In this document: positions 49,201 to 59,555 of the stretch, piece by piece
Layout of the letters: each line of letters begins with the position of its first letter
Position numbering within the stretch: position 1 is the stretch's first letter
From: Strigamia acuminata
Lineage: Eukaryota; Arthropoda; Chilopoda; Geophilomorpha; Linotaeniidae
Assembly (NCBI GenBank): GCA_949358305.1
Contig: OX442315.1
Span: forward strand, 22,780,427-22,844,426
DNA length: 64,000 bases
Direction of reading: 5' to 3'
Translations under genes and position numbers: made by a program
Notes under the pieces: model-generated
Told to the model about the DNA's origin: nothing
The model's database searches: none
What the model saw: only the letters and a program-made list of their open reading frames with translations

Positions 49201-49441
49201 GAGTGATTGCTGTCCGCAAGGCACCAACCGGCACACGAGAGAAATACGACATGGACTATGCAAGAGTGTTCCCGACAACCACGGACATTACTGAAGTTTG
49301 GCTCCATGTCAATAATGGAGCAGCGTCGGGTCCAACTCGAGGAATGCCCCGATTTTCAGTGTCTGAGAGTGAGGTACCAGTCCTGGACCCCACAGCTCAA
49401 TACGAGGACTAGGAGTAAAGGAAGAATCGGGGATCCTTCCT

Positions 49442-49455
49442 AAAATGGGGGGAGG
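49442..49455 (+). promoter_or_regulatory. polypurine tract of the retrotransposon
   Basis: Purine-rich aaaatggggggagg directly abuts the 3' LTR, the expected plus-strand primer position; it follows the ORF3 stop by about 30 bp. Confidence 0.75.
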
Positions 49456-50423
49456 TGTAGTGACCCTAGTGGTCACTAGTGAAGTGTCAGAAAAAGTCTG
49501 AAAATAATATTTTAGTTTATTATATTTTAGTTTGAGTTTTTATGCTTCCTGTCTACAGGCTAGAAAGCGAAGCAGAGTGGGAGGAAATGTGGGTGGTTGC
49601 CAGGGTAACCAGCCCACAAGCCTCCAAACAGGAAATGAGTCCTGAGAGGAGTGAGAACTCCTCAGTATGAATTCAACTTTTGCCAGAGAACAACCACAAA
49701 ACTACCCAGAGAAAACCTCCAGTATTTTGTGATTCCTCCAAGAGTTGCCATATTCCTGAGTTAGCCAGCTGCTAATTTGGGAGCTTTTCCTACTGTTGTA
49801 ACAGACAACAGCGGGATATCACGGTCTTGCCGCATTTCACGTGCGGTGGGATTTCATTCACATTCTTGAGATAACTCATTGTTGTCTTGGGATTTCGCCT
49901 CGCCGTGAAGAGAATCCGGCTAGACGCTGCGAAGAGTCGCAAATACGTCGCCACGACGACGGAGTTGCGAGCACGAGAGTTTGACGTTACGGAAAGAGTC
50001 CGATTGACCAAGCGAGTCGGCGTGAGTCGATTCGCATCAGACGATTTCCGAGGAGTTCGAGAAGTTGAGTGACGGAATAAGTCCGTTTTCACCGTGGAGC
50101 GACGCCGAGCAGAATATCGAGACGAGCGTCGAGGAGAGAGCCGTAGAAGCGCGACGAAAACGAGCCGTTATCGTCGCCGGAACGTTGGAATCGTCAAGCT
50201 AACGTTTCCACGTCGATTTGAAGTTATTTCCTCATTTCATCTATTATTTCATTTCTTATTTCCATTAAGCTTTATTTATCACTGTAATTTATCTTATTCT
50301 AAGTCAGAATAAACCATTTTGTGAGTTTTATATTAAAGAGTAGTTTTTATGATAAGTCTTGTCTAAGCATCAATAAGTCTAGAATTATTATTATTTATTT
50401 AATAATAATTTGGGCTCATTACA
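49456..50423 (+). repeat. 3' LTR (968 bp)
   Basis: Same length, ends and, as far as read, same sequence as the 5' LTR at 31544-32511. Followed directly by the GTGT duplication at 50424-50427. Confidence 0.95.
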
Positions 50424-50427
50424 GTGT
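50424..50427. repeat. target site duplication GTGT, right copy
   Basis: Right copy of the retrotransposon target duplication; see 31540-31543. Confidence 0.8.
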
Positions 50428-50640
50428 ATTACGTCATTCGGGCGAAAGGACCAAAAGGTGATTCATCTTTAATAAGTTACACCTTATTTCTCGAGGGGAA
50501 ATAGAAATGACTTTCCTTTTCAATTCTCTCGAACCATTCTGGGCTTGAAAGAGGCATCAGGTTTTCATATTTTTCACATCTGAAATTGTAGGTAAAAAAT
50601 AATTCATTTAAAAAACAATATTACTGATAATTGTAACAAA
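50428..50640 (+). other. host sequence after the retroelement, likely intron end and 5' UTR
   Basis: 213 bp between the target duplication and the start codon at 50641. A pyrimidine-rich run ending in gtag at 50588-50591 is a plausible splice acceptor, which would make 50592-50640 the 5' UTR of the following gene. Confidence 0.35.
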
Positions 50641-52254
50641 ATGGACTTTAGTTTGTTTCAATTAGGTATGTGTGATTCATCTTTATATCATAATATTTTT
50701 TAAGTGGTATCAAAGTTTAGTAATTTATTTAGGAGAGGATTTCTTAGAAATAATTTTGAAACCACGCATGATCAATGTAGTGACAAAACATGGTACCAAT
50801 GACTCACAAGTTTCTAATTATTCTAATTTAAAAAAATATATTAAATTGGAACAAATTTTAAGAATTTTGAAAGGTTAAATATAATATTTTTTCTTGCTAC
50901 AATCCAGAATGGAATAATGAACTATGCTGTGTATTTTTTTTCTTTTTTTTTGATTTTTGGAATGGAATTGCAACAGGTTTATTTTTTTCCTCTTTTTCCA
51001 ACACTTCCTCGCTGTTGTAGATTAATATCTGCTTGCACAGATGCAGCCATCAAATTTGACTGCACCGTTTGTGTAAATATCACCAAAATATATTAGATGT
51101 TGATAAATTACTGTTTCGTAATGTTGATAATTGATTAGATCCTTGTGTTTGTTTTTTCAACTGACTTTTTTTGGTGGTGGTTTTTGTGATCACAAAGCTT
51201 AGTTCCTAAAGTGTGTCACTCCACCCAGATGACCTTCATCGGTGTTAATTATGTTCTGATTGTTGTAAATGAGTAAGTGATATTTACTAATAATTAAATT
51301 CTTTTTTTTTTCTAGGAAAATTTATTGAGAAAAGGATGGACTCTCATAAAAGACACAAAAGCGATAGCGATATTGATCCTGTAAGTATTATTATAAATCA
51401 GTTTGAAATGTAAACATGCGTGCAATGCGTTTTGAATGAAAAACCTGCGTGCAATGCGTTTTGAATGTAAAACCTGAATTTTGAATTTGATTACGAAATT
51501 TTTTCGTTGCAAACATGTTTGAATAGTTGAATTTTTATATATCGTGTTTGATCTCACAACTACGAGGAAGTTTATTGTTATTTAGTGTTTGTTAATCTCA
51601 TACTTGTTATTCATCGCCGTCTGGTGGCAAAATATAGAAATTAATTTTTTTTTTTTTTTTAAATTTCAGGGTTTAGTTAATTATCGTAATGTTTTTTCAC
51701 GGAATTCAACCGACAGGGCGTCAACAGGAACACTTAAACAACCGAGACTTCCAGGATCGGAGAAATTTCGCTTTTCCCAAGCGTTATTTTTAGCTGATAA
51801 TAATGTCCGTCCAAATTCGTACTTATGTCGTAAAAGTGATTCAGCAGACTCGTACGGCCGCGTTTCAAGACATTCCAAACGAAAACCGATATTGCCAATT
51901 TCCAAAAATACGTCACATGTGCTAAACAACACCAATGCGGAGCTTTCTGCCGAAACTATTGACTTTATTCGGAATGAAACGTCAAATTTGACAAATCTTT
52001 GTAAACGCTATATCAACGATCGACAGACCGACGAAATCCAGAGTGATGGATGGTCGTGTTCGTCGAGCGAACAGTCTGTCGAAGGAAATTCACTCAGTTT
52101 GAATAAAACATCTGATGGCTTGTCATCGTTTGCTACGATTAAAAGTAGCCGATTAAGATCAAGGCCACAGGTATTTGATTCATCATCGCCAACTTGCAGT
52201 TTGAGTAGTAATGAAGATGATGTATGGGTTTTGAGGACGAATGTTAGTCGTTAA
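50641..52254 (+). CDS. serine-rich basic protein, unrecognised (224 aa)
   Basis: Three exons 50641-50665, 51316-51380 and 51670-52254 (phases 1 and 0, GT-AG introns) giving 224 residues. N-terminus MDFSLFQLGKFIEKRMDSHK. The rest is rich in Ser, Arg, Asn and Thr (for example SGTLKQ-like and SDSADSYGRVSRHSKRK), with one potentially helical stretch (SAETIDFIRNETSNLTNLCK) and a Ser/Asp-rich C-terminus (PTCSLSSNEDDVWVLRTNVSR). No signal peptide, membrane segment or known domain seen; probably disordered. Introns of 650 and 289 nt are longer than elsewhere in the window. The retroelement probably sits in an upstream 5' UTR intron. Poly(A) signal near 52371. Confidence 0.65.
51417..51476. repeat. 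about 31 bp direct repeat, two copies, in an intron
   Basis: Two adjacent near-identical copies of tgcgtgcaatgcgttttgaa plus an a-rich tail within intron 2 of the serine-rich gene. Confidence 0.75.
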
Positions 52255-52564
52255 AAAAAATAACACTCTTGTTGTAATTAATATATTTGTAAATGAATCG
52301 TATTTGAAAATAATCATGATTTTTTTTTTGATTTTGTTGTCCGTAATATATAATTGTAATTATTATTAAAATAAATTTTGTTTTCTATCACAAAGTGTTT
52401 TCACAATTTTTTATTTAAAAATAAAATATCTAAAGTTGATTTGACATAGAAATGATTTTAAAAGTAGTCTTGCCTTCCTTTCTGACATTTTTAAAGAAGT
52501 TTTTCATTTGGGAGAAATTAGATTCTGTAAATGCAGCATCCGATTTCTATGGGAGGAATTACAA
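52255..52564. other. 3' UTR and AT-rich intergenic DNA
   Basis: Follows the serine-rich gene; includes its poly(A) signal near 52371. Nothing else recognised. Confidence 0.4.
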
Positions 52565-52566
52565 TA

Positions 52567-52735
52567 CAGTCGAACATCCTTATAACGAATCGCAAGGGAC
52601 CCAAATAATCGGTTCTTAATAACAAATTTTTTTAACATGGTGTTCTATGGCCAACCAACCAAACAAGCCATTTTTAAGTATTCGTTGTAACGAGAAATTT
52701 GTTATATCGCGGTTTGTTATAAGGAGGTTCGACTG
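52567..52735. mobile_element. pogo/Tc1-type MITE (169 bp) with TA target duplication
   Basis: Inverted ends cagtcgaacatccttataac (left) and the complement of gttataaggaggttcgactg (right), one mismatch in about 20 bp, flanked by TA at 52565-52566 and 52736-52737. No coding capacity. The end sequence is the widespread pogo-like type. Confidence 0.85.
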
Positions 52736-52737
52736 TA

Positions 52738-53100
52738 TTCACTGTTTATTATAATATTGCATCGTTTTGACGTTTGAGATCACGTGCGTCTGTGCAGTAA
52801 ATCTGCCACTGCTTATTTTCCTAATTTCAAAACATGCGACACAAAAAAGAATAGCAGCTGCTATTTTTACTCGCTAGATGGCATAACGTAATCAAAGTCC
52901 ACTAACTTGTACTGTATTAATAAAATAAAATAACAAGCAAAAGGCTTTTATGCTGTATCCCTACCACTTTCTCCATTCTTTTTGATAAAATTACACTAAT
53001 AAGATTGTATTTTTCAAATTAAAAGTCAACCGTTAGTCCGATCGAAAAGTTATTAGCACCATCGTTTTCAGCGACAAAATCTACTCAGTCGTTTTTTCAA
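52738..53100. other. intergenic, nothing recognised
   Basis: AT-rich sequence with no supported gene or repeat structure. Confidence 0.35.
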
Positions 53101-53109
53101 ATCTTTGGG

Positions 53110-53516
53110 TTTTTTTCATGGTCGAATTCAAATTTTTACTAAATTTCCAATTCGATAGCTCGCTAAGATCACCCGAATCGGTACTTTTTCACGACCAAAT
53201 CGCAATAAAAAAATACAGGCTTGTGTGGAATTGTCTCCTCTACAAAACGAGCTTGGTTTCAGAATTTTTGAACCTCATTACGACATAGAAAACATCAAAA
53301 AACGAATTGCGACGAACATTTTCAAATTTCCCCCTGAATTTCCCATTCGATGGCGTCTTTGGTGGATCGTAACGCTACTTTTATCGACCAAATATGAATA
53401 TAAAATATACAGGGTTGTGCAGATTTTGATTTCCAATCGAATGGGCTTAGTTCAAAAATTGTTGGACCTCATTTTGATATAGTAAACATAAAAAAACGCA
53501 TCGCGACGAACATTTT
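53110..53516. repeat. diverged tandem repeat, period about 185 bp
   Basis: Two imperfect copies share landmarks in the same order: cgat(a/g)gc..., cgaccaaat, atacagg(c/g)ttgtg, ttgaacctcatta / ttggacctcatttt, and a closing cgcgacgaacatttt-type end (about 53325 and 53513). The left half of a further copy is visible upstream. Short reading frames here are accidental. Confidence 0.65.
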
Positions 53517-54220
53517 GTCATCCTGCCTCTAGGACTTCAAAGACCTCACATTTACAAATCAATCATACAAATCAATCATCATGCTTTATTGGCATCAGTA
53601 GAACTTTTTTTTTTAGATAGATTACGTAAAAGATGCTGGAATTGAAGTGATGTGCTCATTCAAGAACTTGCAGTAAAATTTTTGTTGATAAGATAATCAG
53701 TTTACATAAAACTTGCGCAATGTTCAGATGCATGAAATTTTATGGTAATAAATTCTATTCCTTTCTTATTTTACAATAAGGGGTTTCATAAATGACATGC
53801 TGAAGTGATTATTACGATTGTGACGATTATTGCGCTGAAGTGATTATCACGTGATCTATGCGGAGGGAGCAATCACATGAATAATCGCTTCAGCGCTTCA
53901 GTGCTTATTTATTATCGTCGGAAAAAGAGTTTTTAGTGCTGAAGCGTGCTTTTATAAACTAAGGAAAAGAGAGTTGGTTGTAAATATTAAAAAAAAAATA
54001 ATAATAATTAATTTAATTAAAAAATAAATAAATAAATAAATAACAAAAATAAATAAATAAATAAAAATAAAGGTCATGTGACATACAGAATAATCACTTG
54101 GACCTAGTGTGGGTCCTCAATAATGCAGTGATTGTGATTTATGGCATTGCTCATAAGTTTGAAAAACCTGAAACGAGATAAAGAATTTGAACGTTAAATA
54201 CTATTTACAGCAAAATTCTT
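53517..54220. other. intergenic with (aaat)n low-complexity DNA and a possible decayed MITE
   Basis: 53990-54070 is an AT-rich simple repeat of aaat/aata units. Around 53780-53960, gtttcataaatgacatgctgaag and an inverted tgctgaagcgtgcttttataaac-like end suggest a degraded inverted-repeat element, without a clear target duplication. No coding signal. Confidence 0.35.
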
Positions 54221-54463
54221 GTGGGTTTTATTGTTACAAATGGTAATATCAGATTTTACATTACGATCGGATGTATAGATAATATAGTGGCAAAAATTTT
54301 TCATCCGTCACGCGAAATATTATTATTTCATATGCATTCATTTTTCCAAACACAAACACGCAAATTTCATACCAACATGCAACCTTTTCACTTCACACAC
54401 TATATAAGCTAGAAGCTGATTGATTAGACTTCCCATAAGAAAACATATTCTCTTGTCCTAAAC
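54221..54463 (+). promoter_or_regulatory. TATA promoter and 5' UTR of secreted protein gene A (duplicated)
   Basis: Contains tatataag at about 54401, 63 nt before the ATG. Nearly the whole 240 bp recurs upstream of gene B (56622-57030), including the blocks ggtaatatcagattttacat, catgcaaccttttcac and agctgattgattag. This marks a tandem duplication that took the promoter along. Confidence 0.75.
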
Positions 54464-55150
54464 ATGAAGATCGCTGTTATTGTTTTAGTGTTGTGTGCTG
54501 TCAGCATCTGCAATGTGTCAGACGCCGCGGTAAGAATAAAAAAAAACTTTTTAAATAGCACAATTCTTAAAATTTGTCAATTTTTACAGAAAGCAAAAAA
54601 AGGGAAGGCTTGCTTCATCAAAGGAAAGTTGATCGGGGTAAAATTTAAAAATTATAAATTTTGATTTAGGTTTAGCAAAATTGCTAAATTGCTTATTTCT
54701 TAGGCTATGATGGCTATGAAAGGTAAAGGCAATCCGACCCCAGCTGATGTGAAGAAATGCATGGGGGAACAACTCCAAGATAAATCAGTAAGTATTGTTT
54801 ACTTATAAGTAAATTTAAATTATATTCTGATCTTTCAAATATTACTTCTAATAGAAACAACCAGAAGTTGAAAAATGTATAGATGATTGCACAGCTCAGG
54901 TATAGTTCCAAATATTCCCTACTTTTTTGTAGTTGTTTACTAATGTTTATACATTAACACCAATTTATACATTTTTAATAGCATAAAGATCCGATGAAGT
55001 TAGCTGTATGTGCTATTACTGCAATTAAGAAGGTAAATACTAGTCTATTACAAATTTAATTTTTAATTTTTAAACTTAAACTTTATATTTTAGCCTTGCC
55101 CGGATATCGAATTCTTAGAGAAAATGTTAGGTGGAGTTAAGAAATCGTAA
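54464..55150 (+). CDS. small secreted six-cysteine protein A (116 aa)
   Basis: Six exons: 54464-54529, 54590-54637, 54704-54787, 54855-54899, 54982-55032, 55094-55150, every intron in phase 0. Residues 1-20 or so form a signal peptide (MKIAVIVLVLCAVSICNVSDA). The mature part has six cysteines spaced C-x26-C-x16-C-x3-C-x12-C-x8-C, Lys-rich, predicted helical, with KCIDDC and CAITAIKKPCPD as landmarks. The final C-x8-C recalls insect odorant-binding proteins, but the remaining spacing does not fit the classic six-cysteine OBP pattern, so I leave the family open. A secreted ligand-binding, gland or effector protein is possible. A strong TATA promoter lies upstream; gene B downstream is a tandem duplicate. 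Confidence 0.8.
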
Positions 55151-56621
55151 TCGTACAAAAAAACCTTATACGTGTACTACAAGTTGCATAAATAAACATA
55201 AAATGTGAAAAGTTACTCTCTCGACTGCTTACTTAATGTAGAATTCCAAAATGTGGAATGTATAAATATGGAACTAAAACATTTGAAAAAAAAAGAAAAA
55301 AAAATACAATTTCAAGATTGCACTGCTCGTAGAGCGATTAAATTGATTAAATATTGCATTGCATTTGAAATTATAAACGAAAATTATAGAGCAAAAGTTA
55401 ATTTACGAATTCATAATTCTACAAATTCCGGTGATGAGCGAATACAAACAATTGAAACAGCAAAACGATCGAAAGTTTCGTAATACCTGATACTACTGTC
55501 TTGTTGCCATCAAGTTTTTGTGTTTTTTAATAATTGGCGAATGTACTAATAATGGGTAATAGGTTACCAGCCGTGAAACTACTAAATATTGTTGCTGATA
55601 TGGTACAAAAATGCAGATGACATGACAACGTAAAAGTAAACCGGTGCTTGAATAATCTGAATGTATGATGATGTAATTGTGAGCACACACATCTGAAGTG
55701 GCAAACGCTAAACACAAATTGGATGGGGTACTTTGTTGTTACCCTACTGCCAAAAAGAAGTTGTCGTAGATACAAATCCAACAACTTGGATTTTAAACCA
55801 ATTTTTTGATCTGATAAAATACTGAACAGAGCACAAAAAATAGGGTGTACTTATCTTCATATTGTGGACTGGAATTTCCTTGACTAACAACCAGAGGGCA
55901 GAGGTGCATCATCGTATGGGTGCCCAGGGCCCCAAATATCTAGGGAGCCCAATTTAGTTGATCAATGCCAAAAATAAGAATAAAATAAAATAAAAATTTA
56001 GCAAAGTAAGGTTTAATTTGATTAATATATGTACATTGAGAGGCCCCTATTTGGTTTTAGTGTCCAGAGCCCAAATGCCATGATGCGCCACTACCAACAA
56101 CCAACAACCAGATCAACCGAACATCGACGCAACGTCGCAACCAGAAAAAAGTCTAAACTATACTGTATTTCTAAAGTATAGTTTAGCATCCACTCGAATA
56201 TGCATGGCTAGACTTAAGAAAACCACATCAGAAGTGCTTGCAGTCAATAAAAAATATCACAAAAAACTATTCCCAAATCAAGAGTAAACATGGGATGACC
56301 ATTTACGTTTTGAACAATATTTGTTGAAAGACAACTCACAATTATTATTGGATGTTTCACAATTGCTGGATGGCTTCGGATGAAATGGATTGAAACTGAT
56401 TCGATATGCAAAAGAATGGACGTATCCAACGTATCCAGTTGTACTAGACCACTACGGTAGAAGACCTAAAGGTATCTCAACGGTAATTTATTTTAGTATT
56501 TTCTTGTTTGATATTACCGGTAAATATTAACCCGGATCACCGCACTTCGGGTATTAGCATTGGTCAAAATAAAGTATGGTATAACCGGTAGGCGGCTACT
56601 TATCAGAGCAAAAATTATTGT
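55151..56621. other. intergenic between secreted genes A and B
   Basis: 1.47 kb with the gene A poly(A) signal (aataaa near 55191) and no supported gene. A 12 bp inverted repeat (ctaaactatact / agtatagtttag) lies at 56153-56186. The segment 55860-56110 looks like a decayed repeat (two copies of a phrase around gggccc/gagccc and gatg(c)atc), not further classifiable. Short frames are not credible. Confidence 0.35.
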
Positions 56622-57030
56622 GGCCTTTTATTATTCCAAATGGTAATATCAGATTTTACATTACGGTCACAATGCAAATTGTTGTTTCTTGCTTTGGATT
56701 TGAGTGGATTGCAATGGATGTGGCTGGATAACGTTGGATGGAGTCAGGAAGCGACCTGTCGGCAGTGTAGAATTAGCATAAGTGTTTATTCATAATCGAA
56801 ATTCATAGGTGGCGCGATGCGCGGGGTCGCGACGCGCGTCACAAATAACCCATAGCAAAAATTTTCCCATCAGCCACATAAAATATTATTATTTTTTATT
56901 TCATTAGCATATATTTTTACAATCACGCACATTCAAATCTGCATGCAACCTTTTCACTACACATCTATATAAGTTACAAGCTGATTGATTAGTCTATCAG
57001 TAAGAAAAAGGTATCATCCTTGTCGTAACT
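56622..57030 (+). promoter_or_regulatory. TATA promoter and 5' UTR of secreted gene B, carrying a roughly 190 bp insertion
   Basis: Homologous to the gene A promoter at both ends, with tatataag at about 56966, 65 nt before the ATG. Between ttacattacgg (56660-56670) and gcaaaaattttccc (about 56876) lies about 190 bp that gene A lacks, GC-richer toward its right end (gcgcgatgcgcggggtcgcg). Confidence 0.7.
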
Positions 57031-57724
57031 ATGAAGATCGCTGCAATTCTTTTAGTTTTGTGTGCCGTTGCCGTCAGCAACGTGTCAGGGGTAAGAAGAA
57101 AAAATATTTCTCAAAATAACACACTGCGCAATTTGTAAAATTTGTCGATTTTCACAGAAAAAAGAGAATTGCTTTAACATAGGACCTATGTATAAGGTAA
57201 GGATTTAAAAATTAAAAATTTTGATTTTGGTTTAGCGGAATTAGTAATTCATACTTCTTAGGATTTCACTATCTTGAGAAAAAAAGGTAATGCGAGCCCA
57301 CAGGAAGTAAGGGAAACCATTAAAAAATACACAGTAAATAAATCGGTAAGTGTAGTGTTATTATAGTATATACGTAAATTTAATTAAATTTAAATTACGT
57401 TCGTGTGTTTAAAATATTATTTTTAACAGCAAGAACCAGCAATTGACAAATGTCTGGAGGATTGTAAGCCAACGGTATGTATTAATTGCAGATACCGGTA
57501 TTAACTAAATTCTTGTAATTGTATTTAACACCAATTTTATATATATTTTGAATAGAGTAAAGACTTCGGTTCGACTTCCAAATGTGCCTGTGCTAAATTG
57601 AAGCCGGTAAGTATTAGTCTATTGCAAATTAAATTTTTAATCTTTAAAATTAAACTTCAAATTATAGCTTTGTCCAGATATCGTAACTATAGAGAAATTG
57701 ATCACCAAAGGTCCCAAAGGATAG
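57031..57724 (+). CDS. small secreted cysteine protein B (111 aa), tandem duplicate of A
   Basis: Six phase-0 exons: 57031-57090, 57158-57196, 57262-57345, 57430-57474, 57556-57606, 57668-57724. Exons 3-6 have exactly the lengths of gene A (84, 45, 51, 57 nt) although the residues have diverged greatly. Signal peptide MKIAAILLVLCAVAVSNVSG. The mature part keeps C1, the C-x3-C pair (KCLEDC), C-x12-C and C-x8-C, but the second cysteine of A is tyrosine here (KKY) and a new cysteine is added in KCACAK. Same unknown family as A. Protein divergence with preserved exon lengths and promoter suggests rapid evolution after duplication. Confidence 0.78.
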
Positions 57725-59110
57725 CATTAAAAAAATAGTATACAATTACAAATTTTGCTAGTAAAATGAAGCAGAATTAAACTTATACTAATTAAATAAA
57801 TTACTTAAATTATGGCTTGTCTAATTTATTACGGAGTACTATTTTAATTATTATAAACCAGGGGTTTTCTCCTTATAATTGAAATGAGACATTTGACTTA
57901 CAGTACGGTTATAGAGATCTTGCATGTCGATTTCCTTATGAAATCTACTTAATTTGTAGCACATTTATTCATGTCAACTTCAATTTTCCTTGCTGATTTC
58001 TTAATCCTCGAAATTGGTGTCCGCACGGTCGTTTACAACGAAAAACGCAAGTCGGGCTGCTTTGGGACGTCTGCTTCGCTGCGCAGCGTCGTGGTTGCGT
58101 GTTTCAGGCTTCAATCCCGATGATGGGAAAGTCTGATTGACAATCATGAATTGGTTAGGTGATCGTGGAACATTGAGGAAGTAAGACTCTAGCAAAGCAT
58201 TTCGCCTACAATCAACTGATTATCGAATTAACCACACGGTTATTACTAACAAGATACGTGGTTGGCATCAAGTTTTAGACTGTAAGTAAATGATGCACTA
58301 CCACTAGAGTAGTGCCCAGTCTACGGGTATCAGTTTTAAAGATAAAAATTAAAAGTCATTGAAACAATGATCATAGGCAATTGTTACTTTTAAATTTGCC
58401 ATACATGATTTTCTACAAATGCTCTCAAACACTTTCATATGTATCGGTAGGCCCGATTTTTAGAAATTGAAAAAAATCATGTTTTGAGGGATATCCTGTT
58501 TAGTCTTGTACAATGCCACAAGATTTTCTCACGGCTATTAGTTTTGCACATCCTATAAAAAAAATTTAAAAGGAAGATGACGATTTTCCCATCCTTAGAT
58601 ACGCAAATTCAAACACACGCACACGTACATACGCATATCTTAGGGCGGATTGAGGAATGTTATCGGCCTGGGATTTTTTTTTTTTTTAAACTAAGCCTAT
58701 TTATTTACTAGTCATAAAAATTACAGAGGGGGCGCATTTTTTACTGATTATTGATTTGTGGTAGGAGAAGTAGAAGTTGATCTTGAATGAAATGATGTGT
58801 TAGCTGTGTATGCGAGTGTTTCAGAATTGAACTCCGACATCTTTTTGCATGTGCGTTTTTATTTTGGTTTTTTTTACATTCAGAAATAAATTTCAGTTGT
58901 TTTTTATTCGCACGCTGTATGCGATTGTTTTACGGCGACGACAAACGACTTTCGGATGCGATTTTTTAAGATTTACAGATTGTCGCGATTTCAGTTCTCT
59001 GGGGTAATTGTTGCAGCTTTTCTGCTTTCTCGCCGAGTGCGGAGAAAATGCCTTTTTAGAGGGGAGACCCAACATGACCGTAAACACAAGGGTGCTCAAT
59101 ATCCTACTGT
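57725..59110. other. intergenic, nothing firmly recognised
   Basis: About 1.4 kb. A GC-richer patch at 58020-58110 (around gctgcgcagcgtcgtggttg) is probably an old repeat. No supported reading frame or RNA gene. Confidence 0.35.
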
Positions 59111-59111
59111 A

Positions 59112-59207
59112 GATAATGGTAATGGTAATCCTGGTAATGGTAATGGTAATCCTGGTAATGGTAATGGTAATCCTGGTAATGGTAATGGTAATCCTGGTAA
59201 TGGTAAA
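59112..59207. repeat. 21 bp minisatellite, about 4.5 copies
   Basis: Tandem units gtaatggtaatggtaatcctg, nearly perfect. It would encode NGNGNPG repeats in one frame, but no supported gene surrounds it. Confidence 0.9.
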
Positions 59208-59555
59208 AGAATGCTAGTGGTAAATGGACGCTGATGGTAAAAGAATGTTGATGATAAGAGAATGCTGAAGGTAAAAGAATGTCTGTAATTGCATTCAACA
59301 GCTCTCGATGCCTAGATCAGGACTGGCTACTTTTCGGATTAATTGCATTAAGCCTGTATTGACCAAGTTTCATCAACTCTGCGAGTGACTCAGTTTTGGG
59401 CCAAATGAATTCAATTGAAACTAATTGATTTCTCGGTACCTATTCATACAAGATAAATATAAAGCTTGCAAAGTCGAATGGCCCAGCACACTTAAACAGT
59501 AGATGCATTCAAAGTTTCTGTTTATAGCATTTATGCAGTTTATATAATCGGCTAA
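59208..59555. other. intergenic, nothing recognised
   Basis: AT-rich, with diverged atgctgatggtaaa-like echoes of the minisatellite at its left edge. No gene seen. Confidence 0.3.

Larger units (their letters stand above)
42305..49412 (+). pseudogene. third ORF of the retrotransposon, SR-rich protein of unknown function, split by a hAT insertion
   Basis: Two parts: 42305-42376 (24 codons from an ATG in good context, ccatgg) and 46233-49412 (1060 codons with stop). The hAT element and one copy of its 8 bp target duplication lie between; removing 3,856 bp puts both parts in the same phase, so this was one long ORF before the insertion. Right part, in order: a helical N-domain (RRIFERRGYKPANVRKF, MTPEEAEDYVIYCDP), a basic Arg/Ser-rich domain (about 46750-47460, many RS, SR and SP dipeptides), an acidic segment, a Pro/Thr-rich stretch (TPQETPPRSP, VPPTPTPRKSPP), and a C-terminal helical domain (48230-48760; PLWEMFLRFPLC, EWLGQFQPLLDAAFYRVMF). 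No signal peptide, no transmembrane segment, no furin-like site: it does not look like an envelope protein. Function unknown; a nuclear or RNA-binding role would fit the SR-rich part but is speculation. Confidence 0.7.
31544..50423 (+). mobile_element. giant Ty3/mdg4-type LTR retrotransposon (18,880 bp) carrying a nested hAT element
   Basis: Complete element: 5' LTR 31544-32511, primer binding site about 32514, Gag 32638-36534, Pol 36477-41585 by -1 frameshift, spacer 41586-42304, ORF3 42305-49412 (interrupted), polypurine tract 49442-49455, 3' LTR 49456-50423, GTGT target duplications. Domain order protease, reverse transcriptase, RNase H, integrase places it with Ty3/mdg4, not Ty1/copia or BEL. 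Subtracting the hAT insertion (3,848 bp plus 8 bp duplication) leaves 15,024 bp, about two to three times the usual size for this group. Gag and Pol frames are open throughout and the LTRs look identical, which points to a recent insertion. Only the third ORF is broken. Confidence 0.95.
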
